From NCBI RefSeq assembly GCF_000346465.2, contig NC_034016.1, forward strand, positions 11,031,805-11,095,804: a stretch of 64,000 nt of DNA. Direction: 5' to 3'. The position numbers and the translations under genes were made by a program. Positions 47,953 through 59,114 of this stretch are shown piece by piece. Source of the stretch: Prunus persica. Taxonomy: Eukaryota; Streptophyta; Magnoliopsida; Rosales; Rosaceae. How positions within the stretch are numbered: the stretch's first letter is position 1; each line of letters starts with the position of its first letter. The notes beneath the pieces are model-generated. The model saw only the letters and a list, made by a program, of their open reading frames with translations, was not told where the DNA came from and made no database searches.

Positions 47953-49600
47953 TTAAGGTTGTTCACACATATCTGTAATCGTTGTTCAAAGTATGATTTC
48001 ATATCTGTTTATGCCGTATGAAGTTTTTGGTTATGTTTAATTTTTGAAGATGGATTAAACATGTTTATTAAAGAATATGGAAAAGAATGTTTTGATTTGG
48101 GTTTTCATATTTTTCAAAACATTAAAAACGTTTTTTTTACCTAGCAGATCACCTTCAAACCCTAAAAAGTCCTATATGTCACAGCAAAGCAGTGAGTTGT
48201 GTAAGTTAGGTCATTCCCTATTCAGAAAGGTATTTTGCGTCAAAAACAGATACCAAAAACCCCCCAAAACACTGTTCACGATAGTTTTTTACTATTCACT
48301 GCAATTTTAGGGTTTTCCTTATTGAACTGTGTTTTGTTTGGTTATTTTTTTGAGCTAGATAGATGTTTGTCTTTGTTATGAGAATCAACAAACTTTTCAT
48401 AACAAAACCAAACCTAAATACTCAAACTCTAAAGAAATAACCAAAAATTGCATCATACCTAAATTGCTTGATAAGTTTCTTCAACAAATAGAATCTATCT
48501 TGTAATTTGTTTGTGATGGCACAAGATAACATGGAATTTTTTGTAAGCTATGAGTAATCTCTTGCCACAAAGGTATGATACTTAATTAAGGAGCTTGCAT
48601 ATATATTATTTGTTAGTTTTGTGAATACAGTTAAACGGAAAACTATTTCTCTTAACAAATTGAGAATCGGTTTCTTGGAAAGTATTCATGCTTTTCTTCT
48701 ACAAATCCTTACAGCTTTGAACACTCCCTAAACTAATTTCTTGCAAATTGAAAGATTCACTAGATCAAACTTCAAAATATGGACGTTTGATTTTAAAGTT
48801 ATTGTCGGAATGAATGAGATCGTTTATGATCTCACTCATAACTATATTTAATTCAAGTTAGCCTTTTCATTTATGTGTTTTGTAGTACAACTCCTAGAGC
48901 TTAGGGAAAAGGAAAAGCATCTGGCATTCAATAGGTGTCACTCGTGTCAACTTCTCACTCATGGCATTCTAGTGAAGAATATAGTGGAGCTAATTAAGAA
49001 GCAGAACGAAGATGAGCTGGAGTGAGCTGGAGCGAAAAAGGATTAAGGTGCAACGAAATCGTCGACCATATGGAGGACTCATAAGGATATACAAGGCTAC
49101 AAGAGACAGTCTCAAAAGTCTTAGGATCGCTATGAAGCTCGGTGTATGCGCTTATAGCTACTTCGATACAAGAATCTCCTAGTGCAATCTGTGAAACCTA
49201 CACCCCAACCTGAATCACATGTTGAGATTTTTGATGCCACCACTAATAGAGAGATAGTGGTACTTGACCCATTCCTTGCTAGGGAGAACAACACTTTCAT
49301 GGCAGCACGTTGTGACAATGAGGATTAGATAGCTACCTGTTGTTTTCATTAAATATTAATGGAGTTGTTGATTTAAGTTGAATTCAGGATTTATTTTAGG
49401 GTTGGATTGTGTAGTTTCAGTACCCTAAATAAACAGGAATTCAATTTCTGTTTCAAGATTATTAAGACTTGGTTTTATTTTGGATTCAATAAAGATGTTT
49501 TTCTATGTCAGAATTCAATGACAATAAAGATGGATTATATTGTGTCAATTACAATAAAGATAGTAAAGTTTTTAATAGCTGAACCAAGTGAGAAAAATAT
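47953..49600 (+). other. Copia leader and degenerate gag region
   Basis: No recognisable Gag or protease frame. Short open stretches occur but contain many stops. The region corresponds in position to the leader and gag of the element. Confidence 0.5.
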
Positions 49601-52356
49601 TAGAAGTGAAGGAACATCCACTAGGTTATGGCATGAATGTTTAGGGCACATTTTCAACGAAAGAATGAAAATTCTTGTTGAGGAACAAATCTTGCCATTA
49701 CTGACTTTCAGTGATGACGAAATTTGTATTAAATGTGTTAAAAGAAAACTCACTAAGACTAAGAAGGTGCAACACGCAGTAGTGATCTTTTAGAGATTAT
49801 TCACACAGATTTTTGTGGACCGTTCCCTCATCAACCAATTGATGGAAATCATTATTTCATCACCTTTATAGATGATCATTCTCATTTCGGTTATCTATAT
49901 CTCATAGCAGAAAAATCTAAAGCTTTTGAAATGTTTAAGATTTTCCAAACTGAAGTAGAAAGGCAGCTTGAGAAAAAGATCAAAATTGTGAGGTCAGACA
50001 GAGGAGGTGAATATTATGGACGTTTTGATGAAGGAGGACGATGTGCTGGACCTTTTCCTAGGTATCTACAAAATAATGGAATAGTTGCTCTTTACACGAC
50101 GCCCAGGACTCCGCAACAGAATGGTTTGGCTGAGAGAAGAAATCAAACCTTGAAGGATATGGTTCGCAGCATGATTTCGAAAACTGATTTGCCTAAAAGC
50201 CAATGGGAAGAAGCAATCAAAACATCAAATTACATACTTAATAGAGTGCCTAGCAAGTCTGTGCCTAAGACACCTTTCAAAATTTGGACTACCAAAAAGC
50301 TTAGCCTGCGAGATCTTCATGTATGGGGTTGCAAGGCTGAAGATAGAGTCTATAACCCGTAAGAGAAGAAGCTCGATCCTAAAATGATTAGCTATCATTT
50401 ATAGGTTATCCCGCAAGGTCAAAGGGTTTTAGATTTTACTGTCCAAATTATGGTACTCAAATTGTTGAAATTGGACGTGCAAAATTTATAGAGCATGAGG
50501 AGAATCCCACTGGAATAAAGATTTTGTTTTGAAGAAGAAGGTGATGTAGCTGTGATTGAGAATGCTGAGCGAAATGTTACACCATTGATTCCTTTAAGTG
50601 AAATCATATTGGAAAATCCTCAGTTTGAAGACCCAGTTGATCCATAAGAGCAAGCTGTCGAGAATCTTGAGTTTGATAATCTACAAGAACTAGTACAACT
50701 GGGAAGATCTGACAGACCAAGAAGATCCACAACAAATTCAGATTATGTGTATTTATAAGAAGCAAATTTTGACATTGGAGATGAAGCTGATCCAATAAGT
50801 TTTAAAAGAAGCAATGGAGAGTCATAATGCAGACAAATGGAGGGAAGCGATGTTGAATGAAGTTGAACCTCACAAGAGCCGGAAATTGGTAGGCTCGAAA
50901 CTGGTATTTAAAACAAAGAAGGATAAGGATGGAAGAATCGAAAGATTTAAGGCTAGATTGGTAGCCAAAGGATTTGCCCAAAGGGATGGAATTGACTATA
51001 CTAAGACGTTTTCTCCAGTTTTTACCAAAGATTCTTTCCACATCATTATGGCCTTGGTAACGCATTATGACCTACTTTTGCATCAAATGAATGTCAAAAC
51101 GGCCTTCCAGAATAGAGAGCTCGAAGAAGAAAATTATATGAGGCAACCTGAAGGGTCTGCAAATAAGGGAAAAGGGCATATGGTTTGCAAACTTCGCAAG
51201 GCAATTTATGGATTGAAGCAAGCAAGTAGGAGGTGGTATTTCAAATTTCACCAAACTGTTTCCTCTTATGGTTTTGAAGATAACATAGCTGACCAGTGCA
51301 TTTATCAAAAGAAGTGTGGGAGATGATTTATTTTTCTGGTGCTGTATGTCGACGACATACTTTTGGGTACAAATGACCACAATTTACTAAAGGACACCAA
51401 GGAGAAACTTTCAAATACCAAGGAGAAACTTTCAAATAATTTTGAGATAAAGGATTTGGGAGAAGCTGCTTTTGTGTAGGGCATTGAAATTCAGACAAAA
51501 CCGAGCTCGAGGCCTTCTAGGCCTATCACAGAAAACATACATTGAGAGGATACTCAAGCGTTTTGACATGAGTATGTGTTTAGGACAGAAAGTTTTGTTA
51601 GCTAAAGGAGATTTAAAGAAGGAGCATTGCCCCAAGAATAAAGAAGAAGAAGATGAGATGAGGAACAAGCCATACACTTCTCTAGTTGGAAGCATTATGT
51701 ATGCACAAGTGTGTACAAGGCCAGACCTAGCCTTGTGCATTAGCAAGATGAGGAGATTTTAGTCAAATCCGAGAATGAAACATTGAATAGCTAGAAAGAA
51801 GATTCTGAGTTACTTAAAGAGAACAAAGGCTTATATGTTAATTTACAGATGCATAGAAAATTTAGAGCTTGTTGGTTATGGTGATGCGAATCTTGGAAAA
51901 GCAGAGAATGATTACATCTCTACTTCAGGTTTTATCTTCAAGATGGTAGGAGCAGCTGTTGCTTGGAAGATTGCTAAACAAACTGGTGTTTCGAGTTCAA
52001 CCATGTTTTCAAAATACATAGCTTGCTATGAAGCCACTTCTCATGCAGTATGGCTAAGGAATTTTATTAAAGACATTAAGGTGGTGGACTCGATTTCTAG
52101 ACCAATACAAATATATAATGACAACACTGCAACGATTTTTCACTGCATGAACAAAAAGATGTCGTCTGGACTTCAATATATTGACATAAAGTATTTAATA
52201 GTGAAGGAGAAGGTAGCGGACAAAGTAGTCAGGTTTGATCACATCAGAACTCAAGATATGATTGCAGATCCGTTCACAAAGTTTTTGAATTTAGAAACTT
52301 TTCTGAGACATGTTGAGAGCATGGGACTATTTCCTAGTTTTGATGCTGCAATCTAG
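49600..52356 (+). pseudogene. Copia pol relic: integrase, RT, RNase H
   Basis: GAG-pre-integrase (LWHECLGH...CIKCVKRK, 49617-49770); a frameshift; integrase core (HTDFCGPF, FIDDHSHFGYLYL, RSDRGGEY, PQQNGLAERRNQTLKDMVRS; 49800-50362); a stop-rich linker; reverse transcriptase (GSKLVFKTKKDKDGRIERFK, LVAKGFAQRDGIDYTKTFSP, YGLKQASRRWY; 50814-51326) then, after a stop, LYVDDILLG near 51345; a frameshift; and RNase H with SLVGSIMYAQVCTRPDLA and KYIACYEATSHAVWLR (to 52356). The first RT aspartate is changed (NVKTAFQN instead of DVKTAFLN). At least four stops or frameshifts prevent function. Confidence 0.92.
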
Positions 52357-52737
52357 TAGGAGTCTTGTTCCCATTTTGATATTTTACTAGTTTGTTTGTT
52401 TGTTTATTTTGCTGTTTTCTAGATGGAGGGATTTGCATTTAAGGACGTTAATTTGGTTGACAGTTTTATTTATTATTGAATAAATTCTACCATTTTGACT
52501 ATTTAGTTGTTTAAACTTATTATGCGACTTTGTTTATGCATGTGAGTTTATGGTCTCTTTTGAGATACTATTGTTTTAATAACATTGCAGATTGACTCTT
52601 GCTAAGTCGTAAAGGGGTACTTGTACTAAAATGCATAAAGATTCATATTAAGGATCAGTACATATTAAGGTTCGCGTTGTAGGTGCTTCATGTGCTTTGA
52701 AATTGCATTATGTGATTATAGATGGCCTGTTTTTAAT

Positions 52738-52741
<4 letters not shown>

Positions 52742-52773
<32 letters not shown>
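52742..52773. repeat. (GA)n microsatellite
   Basis: Uninterrupted GA run in the non-coding 3' part of the copia element, upstream of the 3' LTR. Confidence 0.9.
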
Positions 52774-52924
52774 CAGTGCTTGTCTATAGTTCGTTTTGTC
52801 TAATCACTTTTCACAGTAGCTTGAAGGGAAGGACTTAACTGTTTTAAACTCATGGCCAATAAAGATTATCAAACCTTTCGGAATACAGAAGCTTAGTATT
52901 CTAGTGCTTGATCTAGTAGGAGAA

Positions 52925-53413
52925 TGTTATGTTTTCCTATTTAGATCGATGCACTAGATACTAAATTATATCAAGTTTTGATAAGAGTTTAAATTAAATT
53001 GTACCTTGAGGCCCAAACCTAGTGAAATAAGGAAGGGTTTTGAGGCCTATTAAGGGGTCCTATTTATTTCCATTTATGCGTGAACCGATCTGGTGGGCTT
53101 GGAAGATTATTCAAGTCGACCCTCGATGATGAGAAGAGACGACTTGACCTAGCCCTATATAAGCTTAAGGCCCTGCTCTCATCAGACACGTTCTCTAAAC
53201 CTATTCTCATCATAAAGAGAGAGCAGAAACAGATTCTGAGGGAGAGCAAAAGTCTTAAGCCGTTCATGTTCTTGCTAGGATTGCTGCTGCTACAGATTGG
53301 ATGAGTTCAGAAGCTGTGTACTCATGGAAGATGGCTCCAGGTATGTCTTCATGTCTTTATACGTATTACAGTTTTGTGTGAAAGATCTTGTTTGGGCATA
53401 AAGGAATCTAACA
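52925..53413 (+). repeat. Copia 3' LTR
   Basis: Begins TGTTATGTTTTCC immediately after the purine tract AGTAGGAGAA and ends AATCTAACA. 489 bases, colinear with the 5' LTR. Confidence 0.92.
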
Positions 53414-53654
53414 TGGCCAGGTAAATCAAATATGGAAATTCGTGGACTGTATAGGCGCATAGTCGAGAAAAGACTAATGCTTTCCCACATTCTTTGAATC
53501 ACCTTGAAGAAGAAATAGAGAAAAAAATGTGGCAAAAGAGTTCACTAATTCATACATCTTTCTCTTTCACTAATTCAAATTCATGTTCTAAGTATTGCAG
53601 GGGTTGTCTCGACTGTATCAACATGGAAGAATAATGTTTAATTGGCGCTAAGCA

Positions 53655-53830
53655 CGACTTACAATGGATACTGTAGGGGATCATAATATCCAACACAATC
53701 TTTAAGGTTTATAACTTAATCATCATTTGTTTGCACAATGATATTTCGACCTCTAAGGTTTTCAACTTCCACATTGCCAATTATTATTACCGCAACCTCG
53801 AATGCATATGCCGAACTATATTGTCGATTT
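53655..53830 (-). pseudogene. Helitron_like_N fragment
   Basis: Minus strand: NVEVENLRGRNIIVQTND, a stop, then VGYYDPLQYPL. Parallel to the plant Helitron segment that ends in a P-x-LQYPLLFP motif. Confidence 0.6.
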
Positions 53831-54059
53831 GTATGTTGTTCTTTGATAATGAGTCTTTAATTTTGTAAATTTTGTCATTACGCAGGGTGACGAATTGTTT
53901 GCACAAATGGAATATAATGCATCAAGATTTGTTGTATCTTTTCAACCACATCTCTATTTAGTGCTTCACTCTCTTGCATCAACTGTTAATTTCATGAGTT
54001 GTGTCATAAATATACATTTGTAAGAATCTCGATCTGTTATCTTCCACTTGTAAACAGAC

Positions 54060-54215
54060 TTCTAATCTTATGATATATGGAACCTCAACCACAAAATGTG
54101 TAAATACCACTTCTTCCAATTGCTAGACTTTCATCAACATGCACACCCGTTAAAGTGAAGGCAAAGGCATGATTATAAGCTCGAATATTTTGCCTCCAAT
54201 GGGGTAGATTGGTTG
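54060..54215 (-). pseudogene. Helitron_like_N fragment, upstream part
   Basis: Minus strand: RQNIRAYNHAFAFT, GVHVDESLAIGRSGIYTF. The AFAFTxxGVxVDE and SGIYTF phrases are typical of plant Helitron proteins, which supports the assignment of the whole repeat. Confidence 0.65.
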
Positions 54216-54399
54216 TATCATTGTTCATTCAGCCTGATGGAATGATATTTGGAGGTAGCTTAGTCTTTTCATTTAAGCAACACATTTGTAAAGGTTTTCA
54301 TGATAAAACAAAGGGATAAAGCTCAAATCTTGAAAATCTTTTGCCCATTGCAAACTCATTAACAAATAACAACCTACAAATCATCGACAATATAGTTCG

Positions 54400-54545
54400 C
54401 CAACTGCATCCCCGATTGGTGTAATAATAGTGGGTAATGAGGAATTTGAAAAACCTCCCAAGATCAAATATATCATTGTGCAACAATTATGGTCAACTTA
54501 GGAATGTTCAAGATTGTGTTGGATATTATGATTTCCTACAATATC
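54400..54545 (+). pseudogene. Helitron_like_N fragment, inverted copy
   Basis: Plus strand: IVGNEEFE...IIVQ, frameshifted, followed by sequence that matches the QLINVQD and LQYPL part of the copy at 57246-57533. Confidence 0.55.
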
Positions 54546-57245
54546 CATTGTAAGTCTCGGTAATGCCAATTAAACATTATACTTTCATGTAGATAGAGCC
54601 AAGATAACCCTGCAATACTTGGAACAAAAATTTGAATTATTGAATTAGTGAAAGAGAAAGATGCATGAATTAGTGAATTACCAATTGTAAGATGCATTTC
54701 CTATTAAAACACTCGTCTAGAAAACTACAATTCCTAAACAAATAAAAAAAAGTCTGGAAAGGCATGTGCATAATTGAAAAAAGGTCATCTATAAAGGAAA
54801 ACTTTGAAGATGACCATCTATAAAAATACAATTACAAAAATAGAGAAAGAAGCTTTGTAAGTCAAGCGTAGCATGTGTGATAGAAAATAAGCCTCTCGAG
54901 ATGCATGAATTAGTAAACTCTTTTGTCATCTTTGTTTTCTCTTGTCTTCTCCAAGCCGATAATTAGAACTTGGGAAAGCTAAATATGAGGTAAGCTAAAT
55001 CTTTATTCTCTCTTTCTTCAAGTCATATTGAATTTCAAGGGGTACTAAATGTGAGGCGAGTTAAATATGGAATAGGAGAGAATTAAACTGTAGAGATAGC
55101 ACAATTGAGGACAACCCACCACCCATAGGGTAAAAAGTAACTTGATTATGATGAGAATCTAACAAGATGTTATAGTACTGTAAAAGTATAATATTTAATT
55201 AGCGGTAGAGCTGAGACAACCTAGCAATACTTAAAACGGGAATTTGAATTAGTGAAAGCGAAAGATGCATGAATTAGTGGACTCTTTTGTCACGTTTGTT
55301 TTTCTTTGATTTCTCCAAGTCGGTTATTAGAAAATGAGAAAGTATTGGCCTTTTTTCTTTCCACTCCCCTACAATATCCACGAATTTCCATATTTGACTT
55401 ACCTCGCCGTTCTATAAATTACTTTCCGCTTGTGCGAGAAACCTTTTTTCAATCATGCACGCTATGCGCAACTTACAATTTAAATTCTTTTTCTTTTTGC
55501 AATCGTATTTTTCTAGATGCTCAGAAAACTCAGTTTAGGAAATAAGAGATTCATAAAATTTCATGAGATGAAAAGGAAACAAGCTGTAGCTTTTTTCGGA
55601 TGTTGTTCCCTTCAGGCTATATCATGTATATATATACACAAATTTCAACACAAACCAGTCTCAAGAGCCAGACCCTAAGAAGCAAATCAATCATCAAAGT
55701 CCTAAATCTGGCAAAGGCGGAGCCTCTGTCAGGTAGCCATCTTCTGAAGGTTTCGCCACATCTTTGTTTTACTGTGGTGGATGAAGGAGTGGAGTTGGTT
55801 GTGGATGTGGATGGTGCATTGGCCACAATATAGGAGGTAAAAGTGGCGTCAAAGCCATACCCAATTTATTCCACAAGAAAGTTAATTACATGCCAATCTT
55901 GGACTGAAACAACCTTTTTCAAAGTAGGAATGGCTATAATATGATTATTTTCCAGAATAGGAGAAAAGTATCCAAAGAAATGTTCCCACAAATGCTTCTT
56001 TGCCTCATAAGTAGAATCCAACTCCAATTGCAATGCATGCCCTCTTCATTTGTCCAGTTTAGGTTTTTCAATTCATCCAGGTTTTCTTCATATTCTGTCA
56101 TTCTTTTTATAACATTATATAAATACTAGAGGTTAGCATTTGTTCTTAGACTTGTCACAACCATTTGCCAATTTCGGGAAATGGGTTTTCTTTTGGTAAA
56201 AATTGGGAAAAATTGGTTTTCTTTGGTAAAAATTGGAGAAAATGAGTTTTCTATAAATTACTTTTCTCGCATGCGGGAAGCCTTTTTTCGATCACGCGAG
56301 CTATACACGACTTACAATTTTAATTCTTTTTATTTTTGCAATTGTATCTTTCTAGATGCGCATTTTAAAGAGAAAGATGCATGAATTCTAGAATTAGTGA
56401 AAAATATGCACGCGTGGAAAGTAATTCATAGAATGACGGGTAAGTCAAATATGCAAATTCATGGATGCTGTAGGGGCGCGTGATCGAAAAAAGGCAAATA
56501 CTCTCTCACGTTCTAATAATTGACTTGGAAAAGACAAGAGAGAACAAATGTGGCAAAATAGTTTACTAATTCATTCATCTTTCTTTTGTTGGAAAAAAAA
56601 AAAACTGAGTCTAATTGCTATATTAATGCATAGAAAATTCAGAAATAATTTATGCAAATTTTTGCTCAAAATTAATACATATTTAAACACATGTAAGCTA
56701 ACATGATATGGATTAGAAAAACTTGGAAATAATGGTCGATGTAAGTGCTAGGCACTCTATCCTTAAGACAATTTATGTCTCACTACTGTGCTCATGGTTG
56801 ATTGGCGTTTGTCTCCCAAGATACAATGATCCTGTCCTGACGATAGTAGCACTCCAAATAATAAGGCCCTAGCGACCCACGATTATGTTGAACTCTCTCA
56901 TATGGACTCACTTATGAGATTACAAAAATCTCTATAATGCATTATGTAATGAATATGTATATGTAAAAGTCATATCTTAGTCTATCTTAACATGTGAAGA
57001 TCTTGCCTACTTACATATATTGAGGAGCCATTTTTCAAAATATGTGACTTTATTTGAAAGGTCAAGTGATGCATTTGTTAACTTAGAAGATGCATTACTT
57101 CAAACTTGAAGAGACATATCTCTTCAATTTTAATTTCCATTTAATTTCAAAAAATTCTAATAAATTTTCTAATTCTAAGTATTGCAGTTGTTGCCTCGGC
57201 TCTATCGACGTGAAAGTATAATGTTTAATTGGCGCTATGAGCTAC

Positions 57246-57533
57246 TTACAATGGATATTGTTGAAGATCATAATATCCAACATAATCTTGAACGTTTATA
57301 AGTTGTCCATGATTTATTTGCACAATGATATTTTGACCTCTGAGGTTTTCAAATTCCTCATTGCCAACTATTATTGCAGTAGCCTGGGATGCATATGGCA
57401 AACCACCACTTCTTATAGGTTCTAGACTTTCATCAACATGCACACCCATTGAAGTGAAGGCAAAGACATGATTATAAGCACAAATGTTTTGCCTAAAATC
57501 TCCCTTCAGTAGATTGGTTATAGAAGAGTTCAT
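57246..57533 (-). pseudogene. Helitron_like_N fragment, best preserved (95 codons)
   Basis: An open frame reading FRQNICAYNHVFAFTSMGVH, VDESLEPIRSGGLPYASQ, AIIVGNEEFENLRGQNIIVQ and DYVGYYDLQQYPL. It joins in one frame the two parts seen separately at 54060-54215 and 53655-53830. The frame stops exactly at the LQYPL motif, beyond which a functional Helitron protein would continue with LFPYGE-type sequence. Confidence 0.65.
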
Positions 57534-57600
57534 TCATGACTGGAGGGGATGGTATTAGAGGTAGCTTAATCTTTCTATTTAAGCAACACATTTGGAAGGT

Positions 57601-59114
57601 TTCATATTAAAACATACGGTCTTCACATTTTGGACATGTTGTTAGAGCTAGTAATTGTAATTTTATAACTCCGATGTTCTCATAAAAATTTCTAGCACAA
57701 TTATGTGTTCCTGTTATTCCTACTGGACATTGTCTTTGAGGAAGATTGGTGTTATGATAAGTTCTATTCTCATTAATGAGATTAAAATATTAGTCTGTTT
57801 AGAAAGAAAACAATAGTAGTAAGATGATTAGGGATTGACTTTGACTCTGAGTTCGGCCGTTGACTTTGACTTTGACCGTTAACTTCAACGTCTTATCTTC
57901 TTCATTTGTTTACCAAGTTTCTTTTCTCTTCATTTGCACCTCTAATCTCATTTCTTGATGTGCGATCCATAGGTTCCTATTAGGAAGGTAGTGGGTAGAC
58001 TTAAATTCTCTGAGTTGACTTGTGAATTAAATTTCGCTATTTAATGAAGGGAATATTGTGGGAATGGTGTTGTGTAGAGATTTCTAAAAACTGTACAACC
58101 AAACTTTGATAGTATAAGTCACCTAGCATGCCATATCTAATATGAAATCAAAGTAAGAGTGGAAGCATTAAATAAACTAGGGATTCATGCAAGTCTCATT
58201 TAGTCTCAATCTTTATAAGTCTATGAAAGTGTGCATCAAAGACTCTCTAAATCTTATTTGAGAGAAAGATTAGAAGTTCATACCCTTAGAGTGAATCTCG
58301 AAATCAAGAATGGCGTTTAAGTAGAGGGAGTGGTCCCTTTGATGTTGATTCTCCACCTTGTAGCTTTCCAAATAGGTACAAAGATATGTATATGCCCAAA
58401 GCTCTTTACCAAGGATTGAATGGGATAAGAGAATGAGTATACAACAAGTGAAGAGTGGTATTAGGACCCTCAATTGATGTGATAGATTCAAGGGGTTAGG
58501 GAGAGAGAGCTTGATGTTTTCTCTCTTCCAATTTCTCCAACTTGAAAGATCCTAGGATGATAGGATACCATAGGTACACACTTACAGGATCAAAAATGTC
58601 ACAAGGGTGACAAAAATACACCAAAGCCTTAGTGTAGCCGCACCCCCCTTGTGTGTCACCTTTTTGCTATCTTGGTCCAACACATTAATCATATAATGTG
58701 TCACATATGTGCCTAAGTCCATATGGTCAAATTCCTTTTGAATTTCCAAGTCATATGAGACATTTAATTAAAGTTTCATAACTTTAATTGAATAATTAAA
58801 TTAATCTAATCAATTTAATTACTCTAGTGGCTTAACTAATTTAATCACTCACTTGTCTACCAAATATTGGTCCCGGTCATCCTTAGTTGACCGTGTCAAG
58901 TGTCGGGTCAACAGTTTGACCTTTAACCTTTGACTTTTGACTTCGACCTTTGACTTTCACATTGATTTTGACCAAGTCACAAAATCATTCATTCTCTTCT
59001 TAATTTCCCAATCGTTTCCTTTTCGGTGAGTGATCTTATAGGTTCTAATTAGTGAGGTAGTGGGTATGAATGATTCACTCTGAATTAAGTGTTAATTGTA
59101 TCCCTCCATACAAT
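57601..59114. other. Intergenic, repeat-derived
   Basis: Contains TTTGACTTTGAC-type short repeats near 57840 and 58920, and sequence at 57980-58150 that resembles the start of the duplicated unit that follows (GGTAGTGGGTA, GTCACCTAGCATGCCAT). No coding sequence recognised. Confidence 0.45.

Larger units (their letters stand above)
47108..53413 (+). mobile_element. Ty1/copia retrotransposon, near full length, inactive
   Basis: Two matching LTRs (47108-47595 and 52925-53413) bracket copia-type pol relics in the order integrase, reverse transcriptase, RNase H. A purine tract CTAGTAGGAGAA precedes the 3' LTR. LTRs differ at roughly 30-40 positions by eye (about 7%), so the insertion is old. The flanking 5 bases are CGGCG on the left and TGGCC on the right; related empty copies of the target elsewhere in the window show continuous sequence there, so this is probably a decayed target duplication. 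Gag is not recognisable. A Cassandra fragment sits between the 5' LTR and the internal region. Confidence 0.9.
53414..57600. mobile_element. Helitron-derived repeats, right of the copia insertion
   Basis: A mosaic of repeated blocks also seen at 46.0-47.1 kb, in both orientations, with recurring phrases TCACTAATTCATGCATC, TCTAAGTATTGCAG and GACTTACAATTTTAATTC. Several blocks encode broken pieces of the Helitron N-terminal (Helitron_like_N) region. 56590-57130 is an AT-rich segment without recognisable relatives in this window. No intact Rep or helicase domain is present. Confidence 0.6.
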
